From Rikenellaceae bacterium (lineage in GTDB: Bacteria > Bacteroidota > Bacteroidia > Bacteroidales > UBA932), in NCBI GenBank assembly GCA_900769385.1, contig CAAGGO010000210.1, positions 1 to 10,738 on the forward strand: DNA of 10,738 bases. Direction: 5' to 3'. Shown piece by piece: positions 1-6,612 of the stretch (position 1 is the stretch's first letter; each line of letters begins with the position of its first letter). The notes below the pieces were generated by a model that saw nothing but the letters and a program-made list of their open reading frames with translations, had not been told where the DNA came from and made no database searches. The position numbers and the translations under genes were made by a program.

Positions 1-641
1 TAATACAGGTTGGTCCTGTTGAAAGAGGATTTGAACACCTTGGCGTCAGCCATGCCAAGATTTTTCTGGATGTCTGACTGTACTTTAGGTGTAGCAGTTG
101 CCGTAAGGGCAATGATAGGGGCTTTCCCTATTTCGTTTACTATAGGGTGAATCTTTCTGTATTCAGGCCTGAAATCGTGTCCCCACTCAGAAATACAATG
201 GGCTTCATCTACTGCATAGAAAGAAATTTTGCATTGTCTGAGCAACTGAATGTTCTCTTCTTTTGTTAATGATTCAGGAGCAACATAAAGCAGTTTGGTT
301 ACACCGCCAAGAAGATCATCCTTCACCTCTTGCAGCTGGGCCTTGTTCAGAGATGAGTTCAGGAAGTGGGCAACTCCGTCCTTGTTTGCCACAAATCCAC
401 GGATAGCATCCACCTGATTCTTCATTAGGGCAATCAGAGGCGAAATGACAATGGCTGTGCCCGGCATGACAAGTGCGGGCAATTGGTAACACAGAGATTT
501 GCCGCCGCCTGTAGGCATTAGGACAAATGTATTGTTTCCCTCTATCAGGTGTCTTATGACTGCCTCCTGTTCTCCTTTGAAGGAATCGAAACCGAAAAAT
601 TCCTTGAGTTTCTGGTGTAGGATTTCCGATGTGACCTGCAT
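1..641 (-). CDS. recQ: ATP-dependent DNA helicase RecQ, N-terminal part (cut by window edge)
   Basis: This is a RecQ-family 3'-5' DNA helicase of superfamily 2, which unwinds forks and recombination intermediates. It reads leftward from an ATG at 641-639, and 213 codons are visible with no stop before the window edge. The order of motifs is typical: a motif 0-like F-K-G-E-Q (residues 21-25), Walker A MPTGGGKS (42-49), the SPLIALMKNQ segment (67-76), a Walker B DEAH box (145-148), the RecQ-specific aromatic-rich loop AHCISEWGHDFRPEY (147-161), and motif III LTATAT (179-184). The second RecA lobe, the zinc-binding/winged-helix RQC region and any HRDC domain lie outside the window, so completeness cannot be judged. 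It is divergent from the kdsD-like gene and has its own candidate promoter. Family assignment is secure; a RecQ paralogue cannot be excluded because the C-terminus is missing. Confidence 0.95.
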   Translation of the reverse strand, partial: MQVTSEILHQKLKEFFGFDSFKGEQEAVIRHLIEGNNTFVLMPTGGGKSLCYQLPALVMPGTAIVISPLIALMKNQVDAIRGFVANKDGVAHFLNSSLNKAQLQEVKDDLLGGVTKLLYVAPESLTKEENIQLLRQCKISFYAVDEAHCISEWGHDFRPEYRKIHPIVNEIGKAPIIALTATATPKVQSDIQKNLGMADAKVFKSSFNRTNLY

Positions 642-679
642 ACAATTAAAAAATAATAGGGTGAAGTTCCTTTTTTCTT

Positions 680-687
680 TACCTTTG
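680..687 (+). promoter_or_regulatory. Candidate -7 box for the kdsD-like gene
   Basis: TACCTTTG is a perfect match to the Bacteroidota -7 consensus TAnnTTTG and lies about 45 bases before the ATG at 733. No TTTG is found 19-21 bases upstream, so the -33 element is weak or absent. The predicted start near 694 falls inside the -7 box of the opposing recQ promoter. Confidence 0.5.
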
Positions 688-692
688 TGGCT

Positions 693-723
693 CTAAGTTA
701 CCTAATTGTTTATTTACTGCAAA
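693..723 (-). promoter_or_regulatory. Candidate Bacteroidota-type promoter for recQ
   Basis: On the minus strand, TTTG (complement of 720-723) is followed after exactly 19 bases by TAACTTAG (complement of 693-700). That matches the Bacteroidota sigma-ABfr consensus TTTG-N19-21-TAnnTTTG with one mismatch in the -7 box. Transcription would begin near base 686, giving a leader of about 45 bases before the recQ ATG. This is a motif match only. Confidence 0.6.
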
Positions 724-732
724 ATTTTTTTT

Positions 733-1704
733 ATGGAGAAGGTGCAAATGGATTTGAAGGATTTGGCTGTAAGTGTCATTGATAAAGAGGCTAGGGCTGT
801 TGAAAATTTGAAGCCGTTCGTGGATGATGAGTTTGTTGCTGTCCTTAATCTTTTCTACAATTGCAAGGGTAGACTTATCATTACGGGAATAGGAAAGAGT
901 GCAATTATCGGGAATAAGATAGTTGCTACCCTCAACTCTACCGGAACCCCTTCAATTTTTATGCACGCAGCTGATGCAATACACGGTGATTTGGGAAATG
1001 TGCAGCCGGATGATGTGGTTATGTGCATTTCAAAAAGCGGAAATACTCCTGAAATAAAGGTGCTTGTTCCCCTTATAAAAAGGATGGGAAACAAACTGGT
1101 TGCAATGGTGTCCAATGTGGATTCGTATCTTGGACAGCATTCTGATTATGTAATAAAGGCAACTGTGGGAGAGGAGGCTTGTCCAAACAATCTGGCACCA
1201 ACGTCAAGTACAACTACACAACTGGTAATGGGAGATGCCATTGCCGTATGCCTTCTTAAGATGAGGGGCTTTTCTTCAGAGGATTTTGCAAAATACCATC
1301 CTGGTGGATCTCTTGGAAAGAAGCTTTATCTCAGGGTGGATGATGTCCTTAACAAGGAGTTGAGACCTAATGTTTCTCCCGATGAATCCATACAGAATAC
1401 AATCATCAACATTTCACAGAACAGATTGGGGGCAACTGTTGTTCTGGATAAGGACAATACGCTTATGGGAATCATCACTGACGGTGATGTGAGGCGTATG
1501 ATTGAGAACGGGAAGCCTTTGGATACCCTTAGGGCAAAGGATATAATGAGCCGTAATCCAAAAGTGATTGAGAAGGGTGAACTGGCTGTTAATGCGTTCA
1601 GTATTATGGAGAAAAACAAGATTACTTCTGTTGTTGTTCTGGATGAAGGCAGGTATGTAGGTCTTGTACATATCCACGATATCCTCAGGGAGGGTATCGT
1701 TTAG
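733..1704 (+). CDS. kdsD: D-arabinose 5-phosphate isomerase, KpsF/GutQ/KdsD family
   Basis: The product is a cytoplasmic sugar-phosphate isomerase that converts ribulose 5-phosphate to arabinose 5-phosphate, the first committed step toward Kdo for the LPS inner core. The 323 residues match the usual family length of about 320-330. An N-terminal SIS domain spans about residues 35-185 and has GIGKS (52-56), the SKSGNTPE motif (100-107), the GEEACPNNLAPTSST stretch (146-160) and YHPGGSLGK (188-196). K55, E107, E147 or E148, and H189 correspond to the catalytic Lys, two Glu and His of E. coli KdsD. Two CBS domains follow (about 200-260 and 267-323). I chose the ATG at 733 because it gives the standard family N-terminus; an in-frame TTG at 706 would add nine poorly fitting residues, and an ATG at 748 is a less likely alternative. 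It is divergent from recQ. KpsF- or GutQ-type roles are possible, but biochemical function should be the same. Confidence 0.93.
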   Translation: MEKVQMDLKDLAVSVIDKEARAVENLKPFVDDEFVAVLNLFYNCKGRLIITGIGKSAIIGNKIVATLNSTGTPSIFMHAADAIHGDLGNVQPDDVVMCISKSGNTPEIKVLVPLIKRMGNKLVAMVSNVDSYLGQHSDYVIKATVGEEACPNNLAPTSSTTTQLVMGDAIAVCLLKMRGFSSEDFAKYHPGGSLGKKLYLRVDDVLNKELRPNVSPDESIQNTIINISQNRLGATVVLDKDNTLMGIITDGDVRRMIENGKPLDTLRAKDIMSRNPKVIEKGELAVNAFSIMEKNKITSVVVLDEGRYVGLVHIHDILREGIV

Positions 1705-1731
1705 GAATCTTTTGGAATTTTTTTATCTTTG
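1700..1731 (+). promoter_or_regulatory. Candidate promoter for nhaA
   Basis: TATCTTTG at 1724-1731 fits the TAnnTTTG -7 consensus perfectly. TTTA at 1700-1703, 20 bases upstream and overlapping the stop codon of the preceding gene, matches three of the four bases of the -33 element. Transcription would start near 1738, leaving a leader of about 20 bases. No hairpin terminator separates this from the preceding gene, so read-through is also possible. Confidence 0.55.
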
Positions 1732-1758
1732 CCCTTTACGGTAACAGAAAAATAATTG

Positions 1759-3105
1759 ATGGTGAAAAAAAACAGAATTATTACAAGCAGTATTGCTGCC
1801 AGAAATTTCCTGGCGGCCTTTATGCACAATGAAGCTATAGGCGGTATTCTTCTTATGATTTGTGCGGTTGTTGCACTGATGTGTGCCAATATTCCGCAAT
1901 TGGGATTTCTTCACGAATTATGGGATACCAATGTAGGTATCAATATTGGAAGCTTTTCCCTTGAAATGTCATTGGAGTTGTGGATAAATGACTTCCTTAT
2001 GGCCATTTTCTTCTTTGTGGTTGGACTTGAGATAAAGAGGGAGATGATGGTTGGAGAGCTTTCATCGCTCAAGCAGGCTTCATTGCCTATCCTTGCTGCG
2101 GTTGGCGGTATGGTAGTGCCTGCAATAATTTATTCGGCAATCAACTGGTCCAATCCTGAGAGTGCCAGCGGTTGGGGTATACCTATGGCAACCGATATTG
2201 CTTTTGCGCTTGGGGTGCTTTCACTGTTGGGCAAGAGGGTCCCTCTTGGCTTGAAGGTTTTCCTTACTGCACTTGCAATAGTGGATGATTTGGGTGCAAT
2301 CATAGTTCTTGCAATATTCTATCCTACCCACGCATTGCATTTTGATATGCTTTTGTATGCGGCAATTGTGGTTCTGCTGCTTTTCATATTGAACAGGAAC
2401 AAGGTGAACAATCCCGTGCTGTATCTGATACCAGGACTTTTCTTGTGGTATTTCATTTTCCAGTCGGGAATACACGCAACCATTGCAGGTGTTGTTCTGG
2501 CCCTTACAATACCGTCAAAGACTGTAATCAATGAGGTAAGATTCTCTGTGAGTACAAAATATTGGCTTGACAAGTTCAAGCAGGTGAGCAACAGTGAAGT
2601 TGAGGTGTTGGCCAATCCTGAGCAGCAGCACATCTTGCACCAGATGGAGAAAAATGTAAAGAACATGTCGCCTCTAATGCACAAGTTTGAGGCAGGTTTG
2701 CATCCATTGGTGACATTCTTCATTATGCCTGTCTTTGCTTTGGCCAATGCCGGTGTGGCAATTTCAGGAGATCTGTTTACAATTCCGGTACCGTCTGTGG
2801 CAACCGGTATTTTCTTTGGCTTGTTGTGCGGCAAGCCGCTTGGAATATTCCTGTTCAGCCTTGCAGCTGTGAAAATGCGCATTGCAGAGTTGCCTCAGGG
2901 AACAAACTGGAAACAGATATTTGCCTTAGGTATAATTGCAGGTATTGGATTTACAATGTCAATTTTTATTGACGGTTTGGCATTCAGCAATGAAAATTTG
3001 ATAAATGTTGGTAAGGCTGCCATTTTGGGCACGTCTCTTGTAGCAGCATTGGCCGGCTGTCTGGCGGTTTATATGACATCGCCAAAGGAGAGCATTGGGA
3101 AGTAA
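1759..3105 (+). CDS. nhaA: Na+/H+ antiporter NhaA
   Basis: This is an inner-membrane antiporter that exports Na+ or Li+ in exchange for two protons, for salt and pH homeostasis. The 448 residues carry about twelve hydrophobic segments. The hallmark residues are present: ATDIAFALG with D146 (E. coli D133), ALAIVDDLGA with the ion-binding pair D176/D177 (E. coli D163/D164), VGLEIKRE with E91, R94 and E95 (E. coli E78, R81, E82), CGKPLGI with K359 (E. coli K300), and GIGFTMSIFIDGLAF (395-409). E. coli NhaA has 388 residues. The extra length here is partly a longer N-terminus and mainly an insertion of about 46 residues in a hydrophilic stretch around 255-309. The ATG at 1759 is preferred over the TTG directly before it. 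It has its own candidate promoter and stands 27 bases before the FKBP gene, so limited co-transcription is possible. Confidence 0.97.
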   Translation: MVKKNRIITSSIAARNFLAAFMHNEAIGGILLMICAVVALMCANIPQLGFLHELWDTNVGINIGSFSLEMSLELWINDFLMAIFFFVVGLEIKREMMVGELSSLKQASLPILAAVGGMVVPAIIYSAINWSNPESASGWGIPMATDIAFALGVLSLLGKRVPLGLKVFLTALAIVDDLGAIIVLAIFYPTHALHFDMLLYAAIVVLLLFILNRNKVNNPVLYLIPGLFLWYFIFQSGIHATIAGVVLALTIPSKTVINEVRFSVSTKYWLDKFKQVSNSEVEVLANPEQQHILHQMEKNVKNMSPLMHKFEAGLHPLVTFFIMPVFALANAGVAISGDLFTIPVPSVATGIFFGLLCGKPLGIFLFSLAAVKMRIAELPQGTNWKQIFALGIIAGIGFTMSIFIDGLAFSNENLINVGKAAILGTSLVAALAGCLAVYMTSPKESIGK

Positions 3106-3132
3106 TTTATAACAATAAATAATAAAATTAAG

Positions 3133-3837
3133 ATGAAAGGATTAAAATTTTTGGCAGTTGGGGCAGTAGCAGGCTTTATGTTTGCTTCTTGCGGCAGCAA
3201 TACACAGCCCCTTATTGAAGGTGTAACTAAGGCTGAGGTTGATTCAGTAAGCTACGCAGTAGGTACTTCTTTTGGTCAGATGATCAAAGGTTCAAACATT
3301 GAGGGTCTTGACTACTCTAAAGTAATGGAGGCCATGAAAGATGTTGTAAATGGCAAAGAGCCTAAGATTGACCCACAGCAGGCAGGTGTTGTAATCAATA
3401 CCTATATGGGTAAGGTTCAGGATGCAATTGGCAAGAGAAAACAGGCTGAGCAGGCTGAGTTCCTTGCAGCAAACAAAGAGAAAGAGGGTGTAGTTGAGAC
3501 TGAGAGCGGTTTGCAGTACAAGATTGAGAACCCTGGTAATGATGTTAAGGCTTCTGCTACTGATACAGTTGAGGTTCACTACAAAGGTACTTTGTTGGAC
3601 GGTACTGTATTTGATTCATCATATGATAGAGGCGAGACTGCAAAATTCCCTCTTGACAGAGTAATTACAGGATGGACAGAGGGTCTTCAGCTTGTTGGTG
3701 AGGGCGGTAAAATCACTTTGTGGATTCCATACGAGTTGGGTTACGGTCCAAGACAGATGAGCGCAGATCTTCCAGGCTATTCAACACTTATCTTTGACGT
3801 AGAGTTGATTAAAGTTAACAAGGCTGCTGAGAAATAA
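3133..3837 (+). CDS. FKBP-type peptidyl-prolyl cis-trans isomerase, lipoprotein
   Basis: The product is a predicted envelope lipoprotein that speeds cis-trans isomerisation of prolyl bonds in proteins folding in the periplasm. Residues 1-19 form a signal peptide ending in F-A-S before Cys20, a usable lipobox although the -3 residue is Phe instead of Leu. Residues 36-115 form the charged helical N-terminal domain seen in Mip/FkpA-type proteins (dimerisation in relatives). Residues 144-228 are the FKBP catalytic domain, with [18 protein letters not shown] (146-163), [10 protein letters not shown] (172-181), the IPYELGYG stretch (198-205) and a closing [10 protein letters not shown] (219-228). 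No acidic lipoprotein-export signal follows Cys20, so periplasm-facing anchoring is more likely than surface exposure (inference). After the signal peptide, glycine codons are almost all GGT or GGC, unlike the GGG/GGA-rich gene at 4318-6612, which suggests high expression. It is followed after 11 bases by the DUF3127 gene and is probably co-transcribed with it. Confidence 0.93.
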   Translation: MKGLKFLAVGAVAGFMFASCGSNTQPLIEGVTKAEVDSVSYAVGTSFGQMIKGSNIEGLDYSKVMEAMKDVVNGKEPKIDPQQAGVVINTYMGKVQDAIGKRKQAEQAEFLAANKEKEGVVETESGLQYKIENPGNDVKASATDTVEVHYKGTLLDGTVFDSSYDRGETAKFPLDRVITGWTEGLQLVGEGGKITLWIPYELGYGPRQMSADLPGYSTLIFDVELIKVNKAAEK

Positions 3838-3848
3838 TATAGACAATC

Positions 3849-4208
3849 ATGGCAGTTGACATTAAATGCAAGCTTCTTGACAAACTTGCCGTGCAGAACG
3901 GTACAAGTGCAAGAGGCCCTTGGAGCAAGCAGGATTTTATTGTAGAGACTTTGGAGCAGTATCCAAGGAAAATCTGTATGAATGTATGGGGTCAGGACAA
4001 AGTGAATGAACTTACCCAATACAATGCGGGGGAGGTGCTTACAGTATCTGTGAATATTGAGAGCCGTGAATTCAACGGCCGCTGGTATACAGATGTAAGG
4101 GCTTGGAGAATACAGAGGGATGCAGTTGAGGGGGCACAGATGGCTCCACAGCAGGATCCGTTTATGAATATCCAGGCAGAGGATGACGGAGGCGATCTTC
4201 CGTTCTAG
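3849..4208 (+). CDS. DUF3127-family protein with SSB-like acidic C-terminal tip
   Basis: This is a 119-residue cytoplasmic protein of unknown role. Its core (about residues 3-90) fits DUF3127, a Bacteroidota-rich family, as shown by GPWSKQDFIVET (23-34), EQYPRKICMNVWG (36-48), LTVSVNIESREFNGRWYTD (64-82) and VRAWRI (83-88). The alternating strands and basic or aromatic positions suggest an OB-like beta barrel (inference). A Gln/Pro-rich linker (97-110) leads to the acidic tail EDDGGDLPF (111-119). Ending in Asp-Leu-Pro-Phe after acidic residues is like the tip by which bacterial SSB (DDDIPF) recruits repair and replication proteins. It lies 11 bases after the FKBP gene and is followed by a strong terminator, so the two form the end of a transcription unit. 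It is not canonical SSB: it is shorter and lacks a recognisable SSB core. Automatic pipelines might label it ssb. Confidence 0.85.
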   Translation: MAVDIKCKLLDKLAVQNGTSARGPWSKQDFIVETLEQYPRKICMNVWGQDKVNELTQYNAGEVLTVSVNIESREFNGRWYTDVRAWRIQRDAVEGAQMAPQQDPFMNIQAEDDGGDLPF

Positions 4209-4230
4209 TCTGATTGATTGAGTTTTAATG

Positions 4231-4282
4231 GCCGGTTTCCGTTCTGGTTGAGTCCAGAATTTGGAGACCGGCTGTTATTTTT
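4231..4282 (+). terminator. Intrinsic terminator after the DUF3127 gene
   Basis: GCCGGT (4231-4236) pairs with ACCGGC (4267-4272). The stem continues with a T-G wobble and TCC/GGA, then after a small internal loop with TTCTGG (4242-4247) and CCAGAA (4254-4259) around a six-base loop TTGAGT. A T-rich tract (TGTTATTTTT) follows at 4273-4282. The stem ends 22 bases after the DUF3127 stop, and no minus-strand gene is nearby. Confidence 0.85.
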
Positions 4283-4292
4283 ACTATATTTG
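4260..4292 (+). promoter_or_regulatory. Promoter for the envelope-protein/ABC operon
   Basis: TTTG (4260-4263), 21 bases, then TATATTTG (4285-4292) is a complete match to the Bacteroidota TTTG-N19-21-TAnnTTTG promoter. Transcription would start near 4299 and give a leader of about 19 bases to the ATG at 4318. The -33 element lies inside the right arm of the upstream terminator hairpin. This placement supports the ATG at 4318 as the start over the in-frame TTG at 4261, which would sit upstream of the transcript. Confidence 0.7.
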
Positions 4293-4317
4293 CGCTAGAA
4301 AGATAGATTGGCTATTG

Positions 4318-6612
4318 ATGAATAATTATAAAAAACTGCTTCTGTGGGGTTCTTTGGCAATAGCCGTCCTTGCAGGGGTAATTGTCTTCCTTTTCTTTAA
4401 TCTCTCTTCCGGTTCCGGAAAGGAGGGGTATGTTGTGTCCAAGGGGGAAGAGAGGGTTTATGACGCTATCCCAAGTGATGCCGTTGCAGTGCTTGATTTC
4501 AAGAGTCTTGCGGAGTATCATCCGCTTCTTAACGATACATTGTCGTTTGCATACAGAATTTTCAATGAAGAAAGCGGCCTTGTAAGGTTGCAAAGGGAGT
4601 TGCTGCAGTTGCAGGAACTTGCCGCTGCCCCTTTTGTATATTCATTGCACTATTCTTCAAAGAATAATGTCTCATTTCTGCAGATTCTGGATCTGAAAGG
4701 CTTGGATGATGCCGGTGTAAGGAGTGTTCTGGCCAGAGGGGGAAAAGGGAAGAGGTACAACAATGCAACCATATATACATTGCCTTCTGGCGTAATGGCT
4801 GCCTTGAGCGGCAACTTGTTGTTGGCCAGCAGTTCTTCACACGTCCTTGAGAGTTCCGTAAGGCATTTGGAAAGCAATACATCCATATTGGACAATGGGG
4901 ATTTTGCTGATATATTGAAAGGGTATGGAGCATCCAGCGGTGTGTATATAAACCATAATCAGATAGGAAAGCTTTTCTCGGGAATAGTTGAGAGAGGTTT
5001 TCTTGGATATTCTGATTTTGTAATGAAGTTTACCCAATGGAGCAGGTTTGACATATCTGCAGATAAAGGGAAACTTTCCTTGAATGGTACTTTGGAGAAT
5101 ATTGGTGATGAATCCCGTTTTTCCAATATTTTCAATGGCCAGAGTGCCAGAAAGAGTGTAATGGGTAAGATCTTGCCGGCTTCAACACTTTTTGCGGTTT
5201 CATTGCCGGTGTCAGAAATTGAGGAATATCTCAAGTTGCATTCATTGTTCCTTGAGGTGCAGAAAAAGACAGGTTCTTTTGCATACAAGCAGAAGCTTGC
5301 ACAGGGAGACAGTAAGGTAACCCCTTTGCAATGGGTTGATTCTTTGCAGATTGAAGAGCTTGTAAGTGCATATTGCAAATTTGGGGAGAAGTGTGAGTGG
5401 CTTACTTTTGTAAGGGGCAAGCAGCAGTTTGGATTGAATAATGTGATATCGGCGGTGGTTGACGGGGATAAGGAGACTGCTCCGCAGACGTTTGGCAGAA
5501 AGGGATATATAGCATCAGTTTTTGGGGAATTGTTCTCACATTGCAATGAGGAGAGCATATGCAAGGTTGGACCTTGGACAATCATTGGCCCACAGAAGAT
5601 TCTGGATGAGTTTGTAAACGGGAATGCCTTTTATTTCAATTTGGACCAATATCTAGCCCAGACTCCTGTAAACCATTATCTTGGGAAGGAGGCTAATGTG
5701 AAGATGGTGGCCAATCTGAAGGAGGCAGGTGATTCAGTTCTGCAGGTTTTCAAACCCTATACCAGAGGGTGTCTGCAGCAGCAGATGGAAAGGAACAATT
5801 TTGAGTTCTTGACTATGGACATTTCATCCCATAACGGGAAACCTGGTGTTAATGTGGATTTCTATGCCACTGTACTTGAGAAGCTGCCGGTTCCTAAAGA
5901 GAGGGAAGATGGGGAGCAGATGAGTTTTGAGATAGACAGTACAATAAATCTGCCTCAGGGACCTTTCCAGGTTTGGGATGTTGCCAAGAAGTCTGAGGCA
6001 TACCTTGAGCAGTTGCCAAATATGAGGTTGAGGTATATGGATGCCAAGAAGAAGGGTGTATGGGCAATTCCGTTTGATACCCCTATTGGAGGTTATGTGG
6101 AACAGGTGGATCTTTATGGCAACGGCCGTTTGCAGATGCTGTTCCTGTCGGGAAGAAAAATGTACCTTTTGGACAGGGTTGGAAGGTTTGTTTACGGTTA
6201 TCCGGTGAAGTTGCCTAAAGAGGCGGTGATGGGCCCTATGCTGATGAAGGGCGTTAATGGTATGGATTATTCGGTTATTGTTCTGAATGTGGACAATACA
6301 ATTTCGTGGTACGATATTTCAGGCAAGCCTGTTGCCGGGTGGAGTGATATTGTTGCTCCTGAGTTTGTGAAGGAGTTGCCCCAGTTGCATACTTTTGGCG
6401 GCAAGAGCTACTGGCTGTTGAAGGCCCCTTCGCAGTTGCTGGTGTATACAATGGATGGCAAGCGTCTGGAGATGTTGGACAAGAAGAAAAAAATAGACAG
6501 GGAGAGTGAAGTGGAGTTTGTGCAGGAGGGTGTGTTGAGGGTGAAATGTACAGATGGCAAGGTTTACAATTGGACACTTGCTACAGGTAAAACTAAAAAA
6601 TGGAATAATTGA
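4318..6612 (+). CDS. Membrane-anchored envelope protein of unknown function (DUF3352-like, propeller-like C-terminus)
   Basis: I cannot assign a function. The 764-residue protein has a short basic N-terminus (NNYKK), one strong membrane helix (about 7-28), and about 735 residues that should lie in the periplasm. The N-terminal half (about 45-400) has the pattern of DUF3352-type proteins: an opening 'IPSDAVAVLDFKS' (51-63), substrate-free secretory character and no recognisable catalytic motif. That match is tentative. The last 180 residues contain at least three similar strand-turn units: LLDRVGRFVYGY (about 617-628), ISWYDISGKPVAGW (662-675) and LLVYTMDGKRL (707-717). They are preceded by DLYGNGRLQMLFL, which resembles a blade of PQQ-like or FG-GAP-like beta propellers. 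The ATG at 4318 fits the promoter; a TTG at 4261 would add 19 unsuitable residues inside the terminator. Its stop TGA overlaps the next ATG by one base, so it is likely translationally coupled to the DUF4834-like gene and belongs to the ABC exporter operon. Confidence 0.75.
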   Translation: MNNYKKLLLWGSLAIAVLAGVIVFLFFNLSSGSGKEGYVVSKGEERVYDAIPSDAVAVLDFKSLAEYHPLLNDTLSFAYRIFNEESGLVRLQRELLQLQELAAAPFVYSLHYSSKNNVSFLQILDLKGLDDAGVRSVLARGGKGKRYNNATIYTLPSGVMAALSGNLLLASSSSHVLESSVRHLESNTSILDNGDFADILKGYGASSGVYINHNQIGKLFSGIVERGFLGYSDFVMKFTQWSRFDISADKGKLSLNGTLENIGDESRFSNIFNGQSARKSVMGKILPASTLFAVSLPVSEIEEYLKLHSLFLEVQKKTGSFAYKQKLAQGDSKVTPLQWVDSLQIEELVSAYCKFGEKCEWLTFVRGKQQFGLNNVISAVVDGDKETAPQTFGRKGYIASVFGELFSHCNEESICKVGPWTIIGPQKILDEFVNGNAFYFNLDQYLAQTPVNHYLGKEANVKMVANLKEAGDSVLQVFKPYTRGCLQQQMERNNFEFLTMDISSHNGKPGVNVDFYATVLEKLPVPKEREDGEQMSFEIDSTINLPQGPFQVWDVAKKSEAYLEQLPNMRLRYMDAKKKGVWAIPFDTPIGGYVEQVDLYGNGRLQMLFLSGRKMYLLDRVGRFVYGYPVKLPKEAVMGPMLMKGVNGMDYSVIVLNVDNTISWYDISGKPVAGWSDIVAPEFVKELPQLHTFGGKSYWLLKAPSQLLVYTMDGKRLEMLDKKKKIDRESEVEFVQEGVLRVKCTDGKVYNWTLATGKTKKWNN

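Larger units (their letters stand above)
642..732. other. Divergent intergenic region between recQ and kdsD
   Basis: This 91-base A/T-rich spacer holds the two opposing promoter candidates listed separately. I see no hairpin terminator, small gene or repeat in it. It is the only divergent junction in the window. Confidence 0.7.

Noticed and set aside
2319..2882. A 187-codon open frame on the minus strand inside nhaA
   Set aside because: It lies antisense to conserved NhaA helices. Its amino acid make-up is that of a mirrored membrane gene, and it has no family resemblance.
3106..3132. A separate promoter in the gap before the FKBP gene
   Set aside because: The 27-base A/T-rich gap has TAATTTAT-like sequence but no good TAnnTTTG box and no spaced TTTG, so I could not support one. 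A promoter inside the 3' end of nhaA remains possible.
3849..4208. Naming the DUF3127 gene as single-stranded DNA-binding protein (ssb)
   Set aside because: The acidic tip is SSB-like, but the core fits DUF3127 and lacks the recognisable SSB core sequence, so the ssb symbol is not justified.
4261..4317. N-terminal extension of the envelope protein from a TTG
   Set aside because: It starts inside the terminator hairpin and upstream of the predicted transcript start, and would put an unsuitable stretch before a normal signal-anchor.
4959..5585. A 208-codon open frame on the minus strand inside the envelope-protein gene
   Set aside because: It is fully antisense to a long, well-supported gene. 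Its product is rich in Ser, Cys and Pro with no domain pattern, and no minus-strand promoter or leader is visible.
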